This document shows positions 1 to 7,136 of a stretch of DNA of 64,000 bases, piece after piece (the stretch's first letter is position 1; each line of letters opens with the position of its first letter). The notes under the pieces are model-generated. The model was not told the origin of the DNA, did no database searches, and saw only the letters and a program-made list of their open reading frames with translations. The DNA is from Sphingobium chungbukense (GTDB lineage Bacteria; Pseudomonadota; Alphaproteobacteria; Sphingomonadales; Sphingomonadaceae). The DNA lies in the NCBI RefSeq assembly GCF_001005725.1, contig NZ_LBIC01000012.1:1-64000 (forward strand), written 5' to 3'. Both the position numbers and the translations under genes were made by a program.

Positions 1-2
1 AG

Positions 3-116
3 ACCTGGCCTCATGGCGCGGTGCGCGACCTCATTGAAGCCGGATTGAGCGCACTTGCTGACTGGGCAGATGCTATGGGATTAGTGGCTCCCGCCCTGGT
101 TCTTGGGGAGGACTAG
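3..116 (+). CDS. C-terminal fragment of an unrecognised protein, cut by the window start
   Basis: An open frame runs in from the window edge and ends at TAG (114-116), leaving 37 residues. The residue pattern (an Ala/Leu-rich amphipathic stretch with DLIEAGLSALADWADAMG) reads like a genuine helical protein end rather than noise. I do not recognise the family. GTTC and CTTG, tetranucleotides like the known IS91 targets GAAC/CAAG read on the other strand, overlap at 99-105. The last few codons may therefore lie inside the neighbouring IS91-type element, and the gene may have been truncated by it. It could also be a passenger of the element. Confidence 0.4.
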   Translation, partial: TWPHGAVRDLIEAGLSALADWADAMGLVAPALVLGED

Positions 117-331
117 GCGGTCGCGAGATGATGTCCGTGCGGCTGCCCGCTGACGGAGGCCTGCTCGTGACGGCATGAAAGCGAATGCGGACAGCCGTTG
201 CGTACGGGCCAAAGTTGAGCGGCAAGCAGCTTGATGTCGGTCCAGGCGGCGGATAACTGCGGGCCCCCTTGCGCCAGTCGGCTGCGTTGCCGTGGTGCGG
301 TCATGATCAAGGTCAAGGAAATAGCGCTGGG

Positions 332-1516
332 TCATGGCCAGGCCGGCGGCCCGCGCGCTCGCCAAGTCGTATCGCGCGGCATTGTCGAGACGATCCGTAA
401 TGTCCCGCCGCAGCATGGACAGACGGTGGGGTCGAAATCGCGGCACCTGGGATGCGGCAAGGCGATGTCGTGGTCGGCCGCCGGCTGTGTTGCCACCAGC
501 AGGGACCGGATCGTCGCAAGTCGGACGCGACGGCAGCCATTGGCGAGAAAACCGTAATGACGGATGCGATGGAAGCGGTCGGGCAGAGTGTGGAGCAGGA
601 AGCGGCGCATAAATTCGTTGGCGGTCAGGGCCATAAGCTTTTGGGCATTGCCATGCCGATAGTCACGCCACCGGAAGGTGACGGTGGCATCGGCCATGCT
701 GACGAGGCGGCTGTTGGTTATGGCGACGCGGTGGGTGTAGCGGCCCAAATAGGCAAGGACGTGCGCAGGAGATCCGAAGGGTGGCTTGGCGTAGACCACC
801 CAGGACATCTTGCGCAGATGCCTGAGCGTGGCGGCGAAGGCGCGGCTGTCACTGAGATTGCCAAGCGCGCCGAAAAACTGCAGGCGCCCGGCCTCATGCG
901 CTGCCTGTAGCCGCTCAATAAACAGTCGACGGAACAGACGCGAGAGCACGGGGATCGGCAGGAAGAAGCGCGGTCGACAGGCGATCCAATGGGAGCCGTC
1001 GGCCGACAGTGCGCCGCCCGGAACGAGGCAGTGGATATGCGGATGATGCGTGAGCGTCTGCCCCCAGGTGTGAAGAATGGCGATAAAACCGAGCTCACCG
1101 CCGAGATGCCTGGCGTCAGCGCCGATGGTCTTGAGTGTCTCGGCCACGGCGTCGAACAGGATGGCGTAGACCAGAGCCTTGTTCTGATAGGCGATCGCCG
1201 CAACCTCGGTCGGCACGGTGAATACGACGTGGAAATAGGGAACGGGCAGAAGGTCGGCTTCGCGCGCGGTCAGCCATCGCTCGCGCGCGATCCCCTGGCA
1301 TTTTGGGCAGTGGCGATTGCGGCAGCTATTGTACGAGACCTGGCTATAGCCGCAGTTGTCGCAGGCCTCGACATGGCCACCCAGCGCCGGCGTGCGGCAC
1401 AACTCGATCGCCGCCATGACGCGATGTTCGACGCGGCCAAGATGCCCGTCATGGGCAAGGCGGTAAGCAGGGCCATGGCGGCGGAATATATCCGCCACCT
1501 CCAACGCCGGTCGCAT
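332..1516 (-). CDS. IS91-family transposase (HUH/Y2 rolling-circle type)
   Basis: A 394-aa transposase of the IS91 family, which nicks one DNA strand through a tyrosine and moves by rolling-circle replication. An N-terminal zinc-binding cluster is visible (C52, C55, C65, C70, C73 in CDNCGY and CRNRHCPKC). The metal-binding HUH motif is H160-I-H162 (HPHIH), and the paired catalytic tyrosines are Y256 and Y260 (YLGRYTHRV). All diagnostic residues are present and the length is normal, so it looks intact. I chose the ATG ten bases after the recombinase stop; the open frame extends further upstream but that part overlaps the recombinase. It is probably co-transcribed with the recombinase. Confidence 0.9.
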   Translation of the reverse strand: MRPALEVADIFRRHGPAYRLAHDGHLGRVEHRVMAAIELCRTPALGGHVEACDNCGYSQVSYNSCRNRHCPKCQGIARERWLTAREADLLPVPYFHVVFTVPTEVAAIAYQNKALVYAILFDAVAETLKTIGADARHLGGELGFIAILHTWGQTLTHHPHIHCLVPGGALSADGSHWIACRPRFFLPIPVLSRLFRRLFIERLQAAHEAGRLQFFGALGNLSDSRAFAATLRHLRKMSWVVYAKPPFGSPAHVLAYLGRYTHRVAITNSRLVSMADATVTFRWRDYRHGNAQKLMALTANEFMRRFLLHTLPDRFHRIRHYGFLANGCRRVRLATIRSLLVATQPAADHDIALPHPRCRDFDPTVCPCCGGTLRIVSTMPRDTTWRARGPPAWP

Positions 1517-1526
1517 GGCGGCGCCC

Positions 1527-2399
1527 TCAGCTGGGTGGCACCACGTCCAGGTTGAGACGGTCGAGCGGGCTTTGCGTCGTGGCGATCGTGGTCGTCGCGA
1601 CATGGGTGTAGCGCGCCGTCGTCGACAGCTGGTTGTGCCCGAGCAAGACCTGGATGATCCGGATATCCACCCCGCTCTCCAGCAGGTGCGTCGCGAAACT
1701 GTGCCTCAGCGTGTGGACGCTGACCCGCTTGGTCAATCCGGCCGCTTTGGTGGCTGACCGGCAGGCGGCGTGGAGACAGGTCGTGGTGATCGGCGTATCG
1801 GGGCTGCGTCCGGGGAACAGGAAATCCTGCGGGTGGGCAAGCCGCCAGTAAGTCCGCAGGATCGTGAGTAGCTGCGTTGAAAGCATGACCGTCCGATCTT
1901 TGGCGCCCTTGCCATGGCGAACCTGGATCACCATGCGGTCGCTGTCGATGTCCGCGACCTTCAGGCTCGCCGCTTCGGAGGCCCGCAATCCCGCAGCATA
2001 GGCGGTGGTCAGTGCGGCGCGCGCCTTCAGCGACGGCACCGCCTCCAGGAAGCGTACGACCTCGTCGGCACTGAGGATCGTCGGCAGCTTGCGAGGCGTG
2101 CGCGCGTAGACGATCCGTTCCGGTATCTCCGCCCGATCCAACGTGACGCCGTAAAAGAAACGCAGCGCACATACGATCTGGTTCAAGGAGCCCCAGGAGA
2201 TACCCTGCGACACCAGATAGACCTGGAAGGCGCGGACATCCTCCAGCCCCAGGCGATCCGGCGACCGCCCGAAGTAGCGACTGAACTTGGTCACCGCGTG
2301 CAAATAGGACCGCTGAGTGGCGGGGGACAGGTTGCGCAAGCTCATGTCGTCGATCATACGACGGCGCAGCGGGCTGACCGTTACTGTGACGTCTGTCAT
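1527..2399 (-). CDS. Tyrosine recombinase (phage-integrase family) of the IS91-type element
   Basis: A 290-aa site-specific recombinase. The N-terminal SAM-like core-binding domain covers about residues 8-95 and the catalytic domain about 105-270. The full catalytic set is visible: R139 (AGLRASE), K164 (HGKGAKDR), H229 and R232 (HTLRHSFATHLLE), H255 (LLGH) and nucleophile Y264 (ARYTHV). The start chosen has an AGGAG eight bases upstream; a longer frame exists but lacks a comparable site. Its gene is immediately upstream of the HUH transposase and shares its strand, so the pair appears to travel as a unit. Its role in IS91-type movement, perhaps resolving intermediates, is not settled and is an inference here. 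Confidence 0.85.
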   Translation of the reverse strand: MTDVTVTVSPLRRRMIDDMSLRNLSPATQRSYLHAVTKFSRYFGRSPDRLGLEDVRAFQVYLVSQGISWGSLNQIVCALRFFYGVTLDRAEIPERIVYARTPRKLPTILSADEVVRFLEAVPSLKARAALTTAYAAGLRASEAASLKVADIDSDRMVIQVRHGKGAKDRTVMLSTQLLTILRTYWRLAHPQDFLFPGRSPDTPITTTCLHAACRSATKAAGLTKRVSVHTLRHSFATHLLESGVDIRIIQVLLGHNQLSTTARYTHVATTTIATTQSPLDRLNLDVVPPS

Positions 2400-2529
2400 G
2401 GGATGAACTCCTGGTGAGGGGTTGGTCTTCAGCAACCAAATCCTCCCACCAGGGGGTCATTCCCGCCAGCCTCCACGCGCCAGTCGAGCGTCAGCGAGTT
2501 CGTTCAATCCCTAAATGTCACTACAGCCC

Positions 2530-2623
2530 AGAGCGATTTCCAAGCGATCGGGATCGATTGCTGGTTGGGAATCGCGGCAAATAAAAGGCGGCGATCTGAT
2601 TCAATCAGGTCGAAAACCGCTCT
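2530..2623. repeat. Dispersed inverted-repeat element, type A
   Basis: A 94-bp stretch whose ends are imperfect inverted repeats (AGAGCGATTT at 2530-2539 against AAAACCGCTCT ending at 2623). It also contains a 13-bp palindrome CTGATTCAATCAG (2596-2608). I recall closely similar units (AGAGCG..TTTC...CTGATT.AATCAG) as dispersed extragenic repeats in sphingomonads. It sits between the IS91 element and the PilZ gene. Its right end supplies the PilZ stop codon: CTA at 2622-2624, read as TAG on the minus strand, is fused to the terminal AGAGC of the repeat. Confidence 0.55.
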
Positions 2624-3041
2624 AGCTCCATTCGGTCTTGGTGTCGGCGCCCGGGGAGCGGGTGCGGAAACCCGGCCTCTTCGTCTCCACCGAAGGACGA
2701 AAGACGGCAGGCACCTGATAGCCTGGCTCAACGGGCCGCTCTGTGGGAGCTGGGTTCTTCACCGTTTCCGGATTGATCGGCGCATCGAGTTGAACACCGA
2801 ACGCATGCCCCTTGCGCCAGGCAATGCGTCCTTCGGCGGGTGCGCAGTCCGGCAGGATGATGATGACATTGTCCCCCACCGTCAGGTCCAGTTCGCACCG
2901 TCCACCCACGCCGCGTTCGGAAACATCGCGGATCAATATGTCTATCTCGCCATAATGCGGGTGACGCATCCGCGCCTTCAACAGCCGACGCTGACGATCA
3001 TGGAGCCGCTTCGACAGGAAATCGGGGTCGTTATCGGACAT
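2622..3041 (-). CDS. PilZ-domain protein with a disordered C-terminal tail
   Basis: A 139-aa cytoplasmic protein. Residues about 15-90 resemble a PilZ domain, the c-di-GMP binding fold. It has the beta-barrel pattern RDVSERGVGGRCELD followed by an invariant-like G-x-VQLDAPINP segment. The basic N-terminus (RLHDRQRRLLKARMRH) could supply the arginines of the RxxxR motif, although the spacing is not canonical. After residue 95 the sequence is Pro/Thr/Arg-rich and probably disordered. A second PilZ protein lies at the right end of the window and an EAL phosphodiesterase at 53.2 kb, but there is no direct linkage. The stop codon overlaps the end of a dispersed repeat, so the tail may have been shaped by repeat insertion. 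Confidence 0.7.
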   Translation of the reverse strand: MSDNDPDFLSKRLHDRQRRLLKARMRHPHYGEIDILIRDVSERGVGGRCELDLTVGDNVIIILPDCAPAEGRIAWRKGHAFGVQLDAPINPETVKNPAPTERPVEPGYQVPAVFRPSVETKRPGFRTRSPGADTKTEWS

Positions 3042-3180
3042 GAATGTCCTGCAAACTCTTCATCTGACGGCGCGGTAAGGCACCTATGGCGACCATGGTT
3101 CACAACAACTTACCTTTTTTGCCGGGACAGGGGAAGCCGGATGCGCTTAACCTCGTTTTATCAGGCAATTTATTGAGGAG

Positions 3181-3217
3181 GAAAGGCCGGCGATCCTCAT
3201 CGGACCACCGGCCTTTC
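3181..3217 (-). terminator. Probable intrinsic terminator of the Gly/Ser-rich gene
   Basis: A perfect 10-bp inverted repeat, GAAAGGCCGG (3181-3190) and CCGGCCTTTC (3208-3217), sits 43 bp beyond the stop of the 3260-3940 gene. On the minus strand the stem ends in CCTTTCCTCC rather than a clean T-tract, so termination may be partial. Confidence 0.55.
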
Positions 3218-3259
3218 GGGTCAGGCGGTTGGGGCTGGCTGAAAGCCGGCTGCGGGGGG

Positions 3260-3940
3260 TTAGTCGGCCGCCTGATCCGAAGAGGAAGAACTGCTTGTCC
3301 CGGAAGCATGACCGTTGCCCGAAAGCTGGCCATTGAGACCCAGCGAAGCGGCACCCCCGGCCGAATTGGCAAGGCCGCTGGCGGTTCCCCCCGCGCTGCC
3401 CGATGCATTGCCCGCTGCAGAGCGCGCCCGGCCTGCGGCATCGGCAGCGCGTTCATGAGTGGCCCTGGTCGCTGCACCGGCCCGATCGCGGACATTGCCG
3501 GCGGCCGTCGTCGCACGATCCCGCACGGCGCCGGTAGTATCGGTCAGCTGTTCGCGCGCGCCGCCCACGGCATTCCGGACGTCGCCGGTGCCCAGCGTAT
3601 CGGCGGTGAGACTACCACCGGCGGAGCCGCTCGCGGAGCCGGAGGCGTTGCCGCCATGGCTCTTGCCGTGCCGACTGACCGAACCGGCCGCCGATCCACT
3701 GGCATTGCCATGGCCCGAACCGCCAGCGCCGACATGACCGTTTTCAAGGTCGATGCTGCGATCGAGGCCGACGCCACCAGAACCGCCGAGCGTGCCGCCC
3801 AGCGAACCGCCGACCCCACCCAGCGTGCCGCCGAGGCCGCCGCCAAGCATGCCGCCGCCACCGCCCAGCAGTTGTGCGGAGGCAGGAGCCGCTGTCAGAG
3901 TGGCGAGAGCGGCAGTGGCAAGAAGGAATTGCATTTTCAT
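3260..3940 (-). CDS. Secreted low-complexity Gly/Ser/Ala-rich protein, function unknown
   Basis: A 226-aa protein with a clear Sec signal peptide (hydrophobic stretch ending ASA-Q about residue 22). Then come Gly/Leu repeats (LGGGLGGTLGG type, residues 24-58), a Gly/Ser/Ala-rich middle with GNASGSA repeats, a helical Ala/Arg stretch (about 125-185) resembling VRDRA/AAGRARSA heptads, and a Ser-rich tail ending DQAAD. No enzyme motif is present. A good ribosome site (AAGGAG) precedes the ATG. The gene lies downstream of the S8 protease on the same strand, about 100 bp away, and both mature proteins begin AQLL. Both may act outside the inner membrane, but a functional link is inference. It could be a surface, matrix or structural protein. 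Confidence 0.6.
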   Translation of the reverse strand: MKMQFLLATAALATLTAAPASAQLLGGGGGMLGGGLGGTLGGVGGSLGGTLGGSGGVGLDRSIDLENGHVGAGGSGHGNASGSAAGSVSRHGKSHGGNASGSASGSAGGSLTADTLGTGDVRNAVGGAREQLTDTTGAVRDRATTAAGNVRDRAGAATRATHERAADAAGRARSAAGNASGSAGGTASGLANSAGGAASLGLNGQLSGNGHASGTSSSSSSDQAAD

Positions 3941-4040
3941 CGATCGTCTCCTTGTTCGTTGTCGATCCGATGCTGGGACAACGGGAGAGCCGATCGATTT
4001 AATCCCGAGAGACCGGAAAAATATTATAAACTTCTGAAAA

Positions 4041-5300
4041 TCAATCTATATTTCTGCACAAGCCGCAAATGATGCCCTTGCCCAACGCCTTGCCGCCAGG
4101 CTTCGCTTCGGCTGCCAGGGCGCCAAGGTCGCCCCTCGCAAAGAGACGGCCGGCGACCAGCGGTGCGGCAAAGCTGGTTCCCCGCACAGGCCCCTTGCCC
4201 CCGTCAGCTCGCGCTGCATTCATGTCCGCCCCCGGCGCCGCGAAATCGACGTGCCGTGCCCGCCCGGCTTCCGGCAACAGCCGTCCACGCCCGTCTATGC
4301 CCGTCACGGCAATGACGTCCGGATAGGAGGCGGGATAGGAAGGGGGGGCCGCGGGTCCGTCATTGCCGACCGCCGCCACCACCCTCACGCCCTTGTCACG
4401 CGCCAAGCGGATCGCGCCTGCCAGCAAGGGATTGTCCGGCCCCACCAGGCTCACCGTCACCACGCTCGCGCCGCGCGCGGCCATCCAACCCAGGGCCCGG
4501 ACAATGGCAAAGGCCCCGCCGCCGGCCGGGTCGTCGCCATAGACATCGGCCGCCAGCAAAGGCACGCCGGGGGCTGCGCCACGCACGATTCCGGTGCCGC
4601 TGATGAGGGATGCGACCGCCGTTCCATGCGCGCTGGCACGCGGGGCGCCGCGGGCGAAGCCTTGCTGCTCGACGGGACCGCTCAGTGCCGGGTGCCTGGC
4701 CACCCCGCCGTCGATCAGGCCCGCGCTTCTGCCGTGCACCGGGCCATTTTCGGCGAGTGCCGCCGTTGATGTCGCGATCGACTGGGCCCATGCCGGGCCG
4801 CTTGGAACATAAATATTGTCCGCGCTCGCTTCGGCTTCGGGGGCGATGGATCGCACTTGCTTCAAGGCGCATGACAGGCTTTGTCCCTTCGGTATCGTGA
4901 GCCGCGCGACGTTCAGATCCAGTCCTTCGACGGTCGCATTGTCCACGCCATATCCGGCGGCCCGCAATGCCTCCATGCTCCGCGCCTTGGCGCCGGTCAG
5001 CAGGATAAGGCCGCGCCGCGCCGGTTCATGGCGGTCGTCCAATTCGATCGAATCCCCATGTTGCCGCAGCAGGTTTCCGATCCGCGCGGCCCGAGCCGCA
5101 ACCAGCCGGTCGGTCAGCCTTACCGGAGACAGCCGGTCCAGTCCCCCTTGGTCCAGCGTGCCTTCCACCCTGTCCAATATGCCGGGCACGACGCCGCCAA
5201 CCTGTCCCAGGGAGGTGCCGGGTGACGGCAATAACTGTGCCTGCGCGCCTGGCGCGCTCAGCAGCAGACCGGCAACGATCCAGGGGCGTGCGAATCTCAT
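4041..5300 (-). CDS. Secreted subtilisin-like (S8) serine protease
   Basis: A 419-aa protein with a signal peptide (residues 1-21, cleavage after AQA) and a pro-region to about 165. The S8 catalytic domain shows D197 (GLIDGGV), H225 (SAHGTAVASLISG) and S376 (RGTSFAAPLVAG), with AVGND around 310-314. All three catalytic residues are present, so activity is expected in the periplasm or outside the cell. The start was chosen by the signal peptide and an upstream AGAGATCGAG; the open frame extends further but would bury the signal. It is divergent from an ECF sigma factor gene, and I recall S8 peptidases beside sigma/anti-sigma pairs in related bacteria. That placement suggests control by the neighbouring sigma factor, or a role for the protease in the signalling path. 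Confidence 0.85.
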   Translation of the reverse strand: MRFARPWIVAGLLLSAPGAQAQLLPSPGTSLGQVGGVVPGILDRVEGTLDQGGLDRLSPVRLTDRLVAARAARIGNLLRQHGDSIELDDRHEPARRGLILLTGAKARSMEALRAAGYGVDNATVEGLDLNVARLTIPKGQSLSCALKQVRSIAPEAEASADNIYVPSGPAWAQSIATSTAALAENGPVHGRSAGLIDGGVARHPALSGPVEQQGFARGAPRASAHGTAVASLISGTGIVRGAAPGVPLLAADVYGDDPAGGGAFAIVRALGWMAARGASVVTVSLVGPDNPLLAGAIRLARDKGVRVVAAVGNDGPAAPPSYPASYPDVIAVTGIDGRGRLLPEAGRARHVDFAAPGADMNAARADGGKGPVRGTSFAAPLVAGRLFARGDLGALAAEAKPGGKALGKGIICGLCRNID

Positions 5301-5387
5301 CTCGATCTCTTTACCATCGGCGTCTTTTCCGGTCCTTTCGCGTTCAAAATGATTCATCGTGAGAAAATTTCCGATACAAATGTCCAT

Positions 5388-5425
5388 CAGGGATGAAACG
5401 GTCGACCGCCGTCGTTTCATCCCTG
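5388..5425. promoter_or_regulatory. Perfect 13-bp inverted repeat in the divergent protease/sigma promoter region
   Basis: CAGGGATGAAACG (5388-5400) is repeated in inverted orientation as CGTTTCATCCCTG (5413-5425) around a 12-nt centre GTCGACCGCCGT. It lies 20 bp before the sigma factor ATG and about 90 bp upstream of the protease ATG. As DNA it is an excellent operator for a dimeric regulator, or a pair of outward-facing GGGATGAAAC elements. As RNA it would fold into a strong hairpin in the sigma factor leader. The GAAAC-to-CGTT distance (13 bp) is shorter than the 16-17 bp usual in ECF promoters. Confidence 0.6.
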
Positions 5426-5445
5426 GGACAAGACATGGAGACCGG

Positions 5446-5934
5446 ATGTCGTTCGAAAGCGATCTGTTGGCGATTCTGCCCCGGCTGCGACGCTTTGCCG
5501 CCAGCCTGTCGCGGGACCGTGCCGATGGCGACGACCTGTGCCAGGCGGCGTTGGAAAAGGCGCTGCGGGCACGCGATCAATGGCAGCCGGGAACGAGACT
5601 GGATAGCTGGATGTATCGGATCATGCGCAATCTCTGGATCGACGAGGGCCGTTCGCGGCAACGCGCCGCCCGGACCTTTGCGCCGGAGGAAGCCGGCGAG
5701 CATGTAGGCCATGCCGGCGACCGCGATATGGAGGCGCATGTCATGCTCTCCGATGTCGATCGCGCGATGCATGCCCTGCCGGATGAGCAGCGCGAAGCCA
5801 TCGCGCTCGTGCTGGTAGAGGGGCTGTCGTACAAGGAAGCGGCCGAAGTGCTGGGCGTTCCGATGGGGACGCTGACCTCGCGGCTGGTACGCGGGCGCGG
5901 CGCCCTGATCGAATTGCTGGGGGAAGCGGCATGA
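5446..5934 (+). CDS. ECF-type RNA polymerase sigma factor
   Basis: A 162-aa sigma-70 family factor with only regions 2 and 4. Region 2 covers about residues 8-75 (DLCQAALEKALRARDQW and the -10 binding helix SWMYRIMRNLWIDEGRSR). Region 4 covers about 105-155 (LPDEQREAIALVLVEGLSYKEAAEVLGVPMGTLTSRLVRGR), a helix-turn-helix for the -35 element. The chosen ATG follows GGAG by five bases; upstream in-frame codons run through the inverted repeat and are unlikely to be translated. Its stop overlaps the anti-sigma start by four bases (ATGA), so the two are translationally coupled. Targets probably include its own promoter and the divergent protease, which is inference. Confidence 0.88.
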   Translation: MSFESDLLAILPRLRRFAASLSRDRADGDDLCQAALEKALRARDQWQPGTRLDSWMYRIMRNLWIDEGRSRQRAARTFAPEEAGEHVGHAGDRDMEAHVMLSDVDRAMHALPDEQREAIALVLVEGLSYKEAAEVLGVPMGTLTSRLVRGRGALIELLGEAA

Positions 5935-6638
5935 CGGATATCGATGAAGCCTTGCTGATCGCCTTGGTTGATGGCGAACTGGACGAAGTGACGCGTCGGC
6001 GCGTCGAGCGCGCTGTGGCGGACGATCCGGCACTGGCCGAGCGGGTGGAGATGCATCGCCGTCTGCGCGAGCGATTGTCTGATCATTACGCGCCGATCGA
6101 GATGGAACCGGTGCCTGCCGGAATGCGGGCGTTGCTGAACGAAAGTGGGAAGATCGTCCCGCTTGCCCGGCCGGCGGCGTCGCGCTGGCGTTCTTGGAGC
6201 ATGGGCGGAGCGATCGCGGCAAGCCTGGTGTTCGGGCTGGTGTCGGGGCTGGGCATCGGTCATTTGTCGAACCGTCCTGACGGACCGGTCGCGATCGAAA
6301 ACGGGGCGATGATGGCCCAGGGCGCGCTCGCTTCTGCGCTCGATACCCAATTGGCTTCCGCGCAAGCGGACGCGCCGATCCGTATCGGTCTTAGCTTCCG
6401 GCGCAAGGGCGGTGGCTGGTGCCGCAGCTTCCAGGGGCAGGCGGTTTCCGGCGTGGCCTGCCGGGAAGGAGAAGGCTGGCAGGTGCAGCAGCTGGTGCCG
6501 GGGGCGGGGCAGGGAACCGCCTATCGTCAGGCTTCGTCCGGCGATGCACAGGTCATGGCGACGATCGATGCCCTGATTATGGGCGATCCCGCCGACGCAG
6601 CGCAGGAAAGTGCGGCCAAGAGCGGAGGGTGGCGCTAA
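5931..6638 (+). CDS. Anti-sigma factor, single-pass membrane protein
   Basis: A 235-aa protein. The N-terminal cytoplasmic part (residues 1-60) has the ALVDGELDEVTRRRVERAVADDP pattern of FecR/RskA-like anti-sigma domains that clamp ECF factors. One transmembrane helix follows at about 87-107 (GGAIAASLVFGLVSGLGIGHL) and then a periplasmic domain of about 125 residues. That domain contains two cysteines (WCRSFQ, VACREG), which could form a disulfide or sense redox state. Translation is coupled to the sigma factor and a strong terminator follows. The pair is predicted to transmit an envelope signal. The HxxxCxxC zinc motif of ZAS anti-sigma factors is absent. Confidence 0.82.
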   Translation: MTDIDEALLIALVDGELDEVTRRRVERAVADDPALAERVEMHRRLRERLSDHYAPIEMEPVPAGMRALLNESGKIVPLARPAASRWRSWSMGGAIAASLVFGLVSGLGIGHLSNRPDGPVAIENGAMMAQGALASALDTQLASAQADAPIRIGLSFRRKGGGWCRSFQGQAVSGVACREGEGWQVQQLVPGAGQGTAYRQASSGDAQVMATIDALIMGDPADAAQESAAKSGGWR

Positions 6639-6647
6639 ATAAGGAAA

Positions 6648-6676
6648 GGGCGGCCCCATCGGGCCGCCCTCTTTTC
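6648..6676 (+). terminator. Strong intrinsic terminator of the sigma/anti-sigma operon
   Basis: GGGCGGCCC (6648-6656) pairs with GGGCCGCCC (6661-6669) around a four-base loop and is followed by TCTTTTC. It begins ten bases after the anti-sigma stop and is a textbook rho-independent terminator. Confidence 0.88.
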
Positions 6677-6714
6677 GTCCGGCGATCGTCGAGCCCGATC
6701 TTGAGGCCCGATCT

Positions 6715-7056
6715 TCAGGCCGCTGCGCTCTCCGGCTCGATCGCAAAGAGGGTCACGCCCTTATATTTGGTGTCGCTCTGATCGTAGAGGCCATGCATCG
6801 CCTCGAACGTTTCATCGATCAGGCTGATATCGTTGAGGCCCGCCAGCTTGAAGGTGCCGAGTTTCAATTCGCGCGGCGGCCGTCCGTCGCGCTCGATCGT
6901 CACGGCGTCGATGAACATCTCGTCATGCCGGGTGTAGAGGATATGCGGAGCCAGCTTCACGACCATCTTGTTATAGGTCGCCATCAGGCATTTCTGGAGC
7001 GCGATCGCTTCGAAAAAGGTGGTCGGATTGCTCATAACCTGATTTTCATTACTCAT
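6715..7056 (-). CDS. Conserved-looking protein of unknown function (about 113 aa)
   Basis: A 113-aa cytoplasmic protein from the outer ATG, or 106 aa from an inner ATG at 7035; neither has a convincing ribosome site, so the start is uncertain. No signal peptide or membrane segment is present. The composition is balanced and reads like a folded alpha/beta protein (for example LAPHILYTRHDEMFIDAVTIERDGRPP and LKLGTFKLAGLNDISLIDETF). I do not recognise the family. The gene stands alone: upstream is 80 bp of non-coding DNA before the MATE gene, and downstream is the terminator of the convergent anti-sigma operon. Confidence 0.6.
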   Translation of the reverse strand: MSNENQVMSNPTTFFEAIALQKCLMATYNKMVVKLAPHILYTRHDEMFIDAVTIERDGRPPRELKLGTFKLAGLNDISLIDETFEAMHGLYDQSDTKYKGVTLFAIEPESAAA

Positions 7057-7136
7057 TCGGAGCGTGGGTTCAATTGCTTTGTGCGTCGCACCATGAATGT
7101 GTGGTGCAACTTGGCCTGTTTTCGGGACGAAGGGCA

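Larger units (their letters stand above)
106..2500 (-). mobile_element. IS91-family element with companion tyrosine recombinase (ends approximate)
   Basis: The element consists of two tightly spaced minus-strand genes, a tyrosine recombinase followed 10 bp later by an IS91-type HUH transposase, plus non-coding flanks. IS91 elements have no terminal inverted repeats and make no target duplication; they move by rolling-circle replication from oriIS (downstream of the transposase, here the left flank 117-331) towards terIS (right flank). Candidate target bases GTTC/CTTG lie at 99-105. An imperfect hairpin (2411-2424 against 2433-2452, core GGTTG/CAACC) upstream of the recombinase may belong to terIS. 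Neither end can be fixed from one copy, so the coordinates are estimates. Confidence 0.6.

Noticed and set aside
5388..5425. Reading the inverted repeat as a transcription terminator
   Set aside because: It sits between two divergent genes and has no T-tract on either strand.
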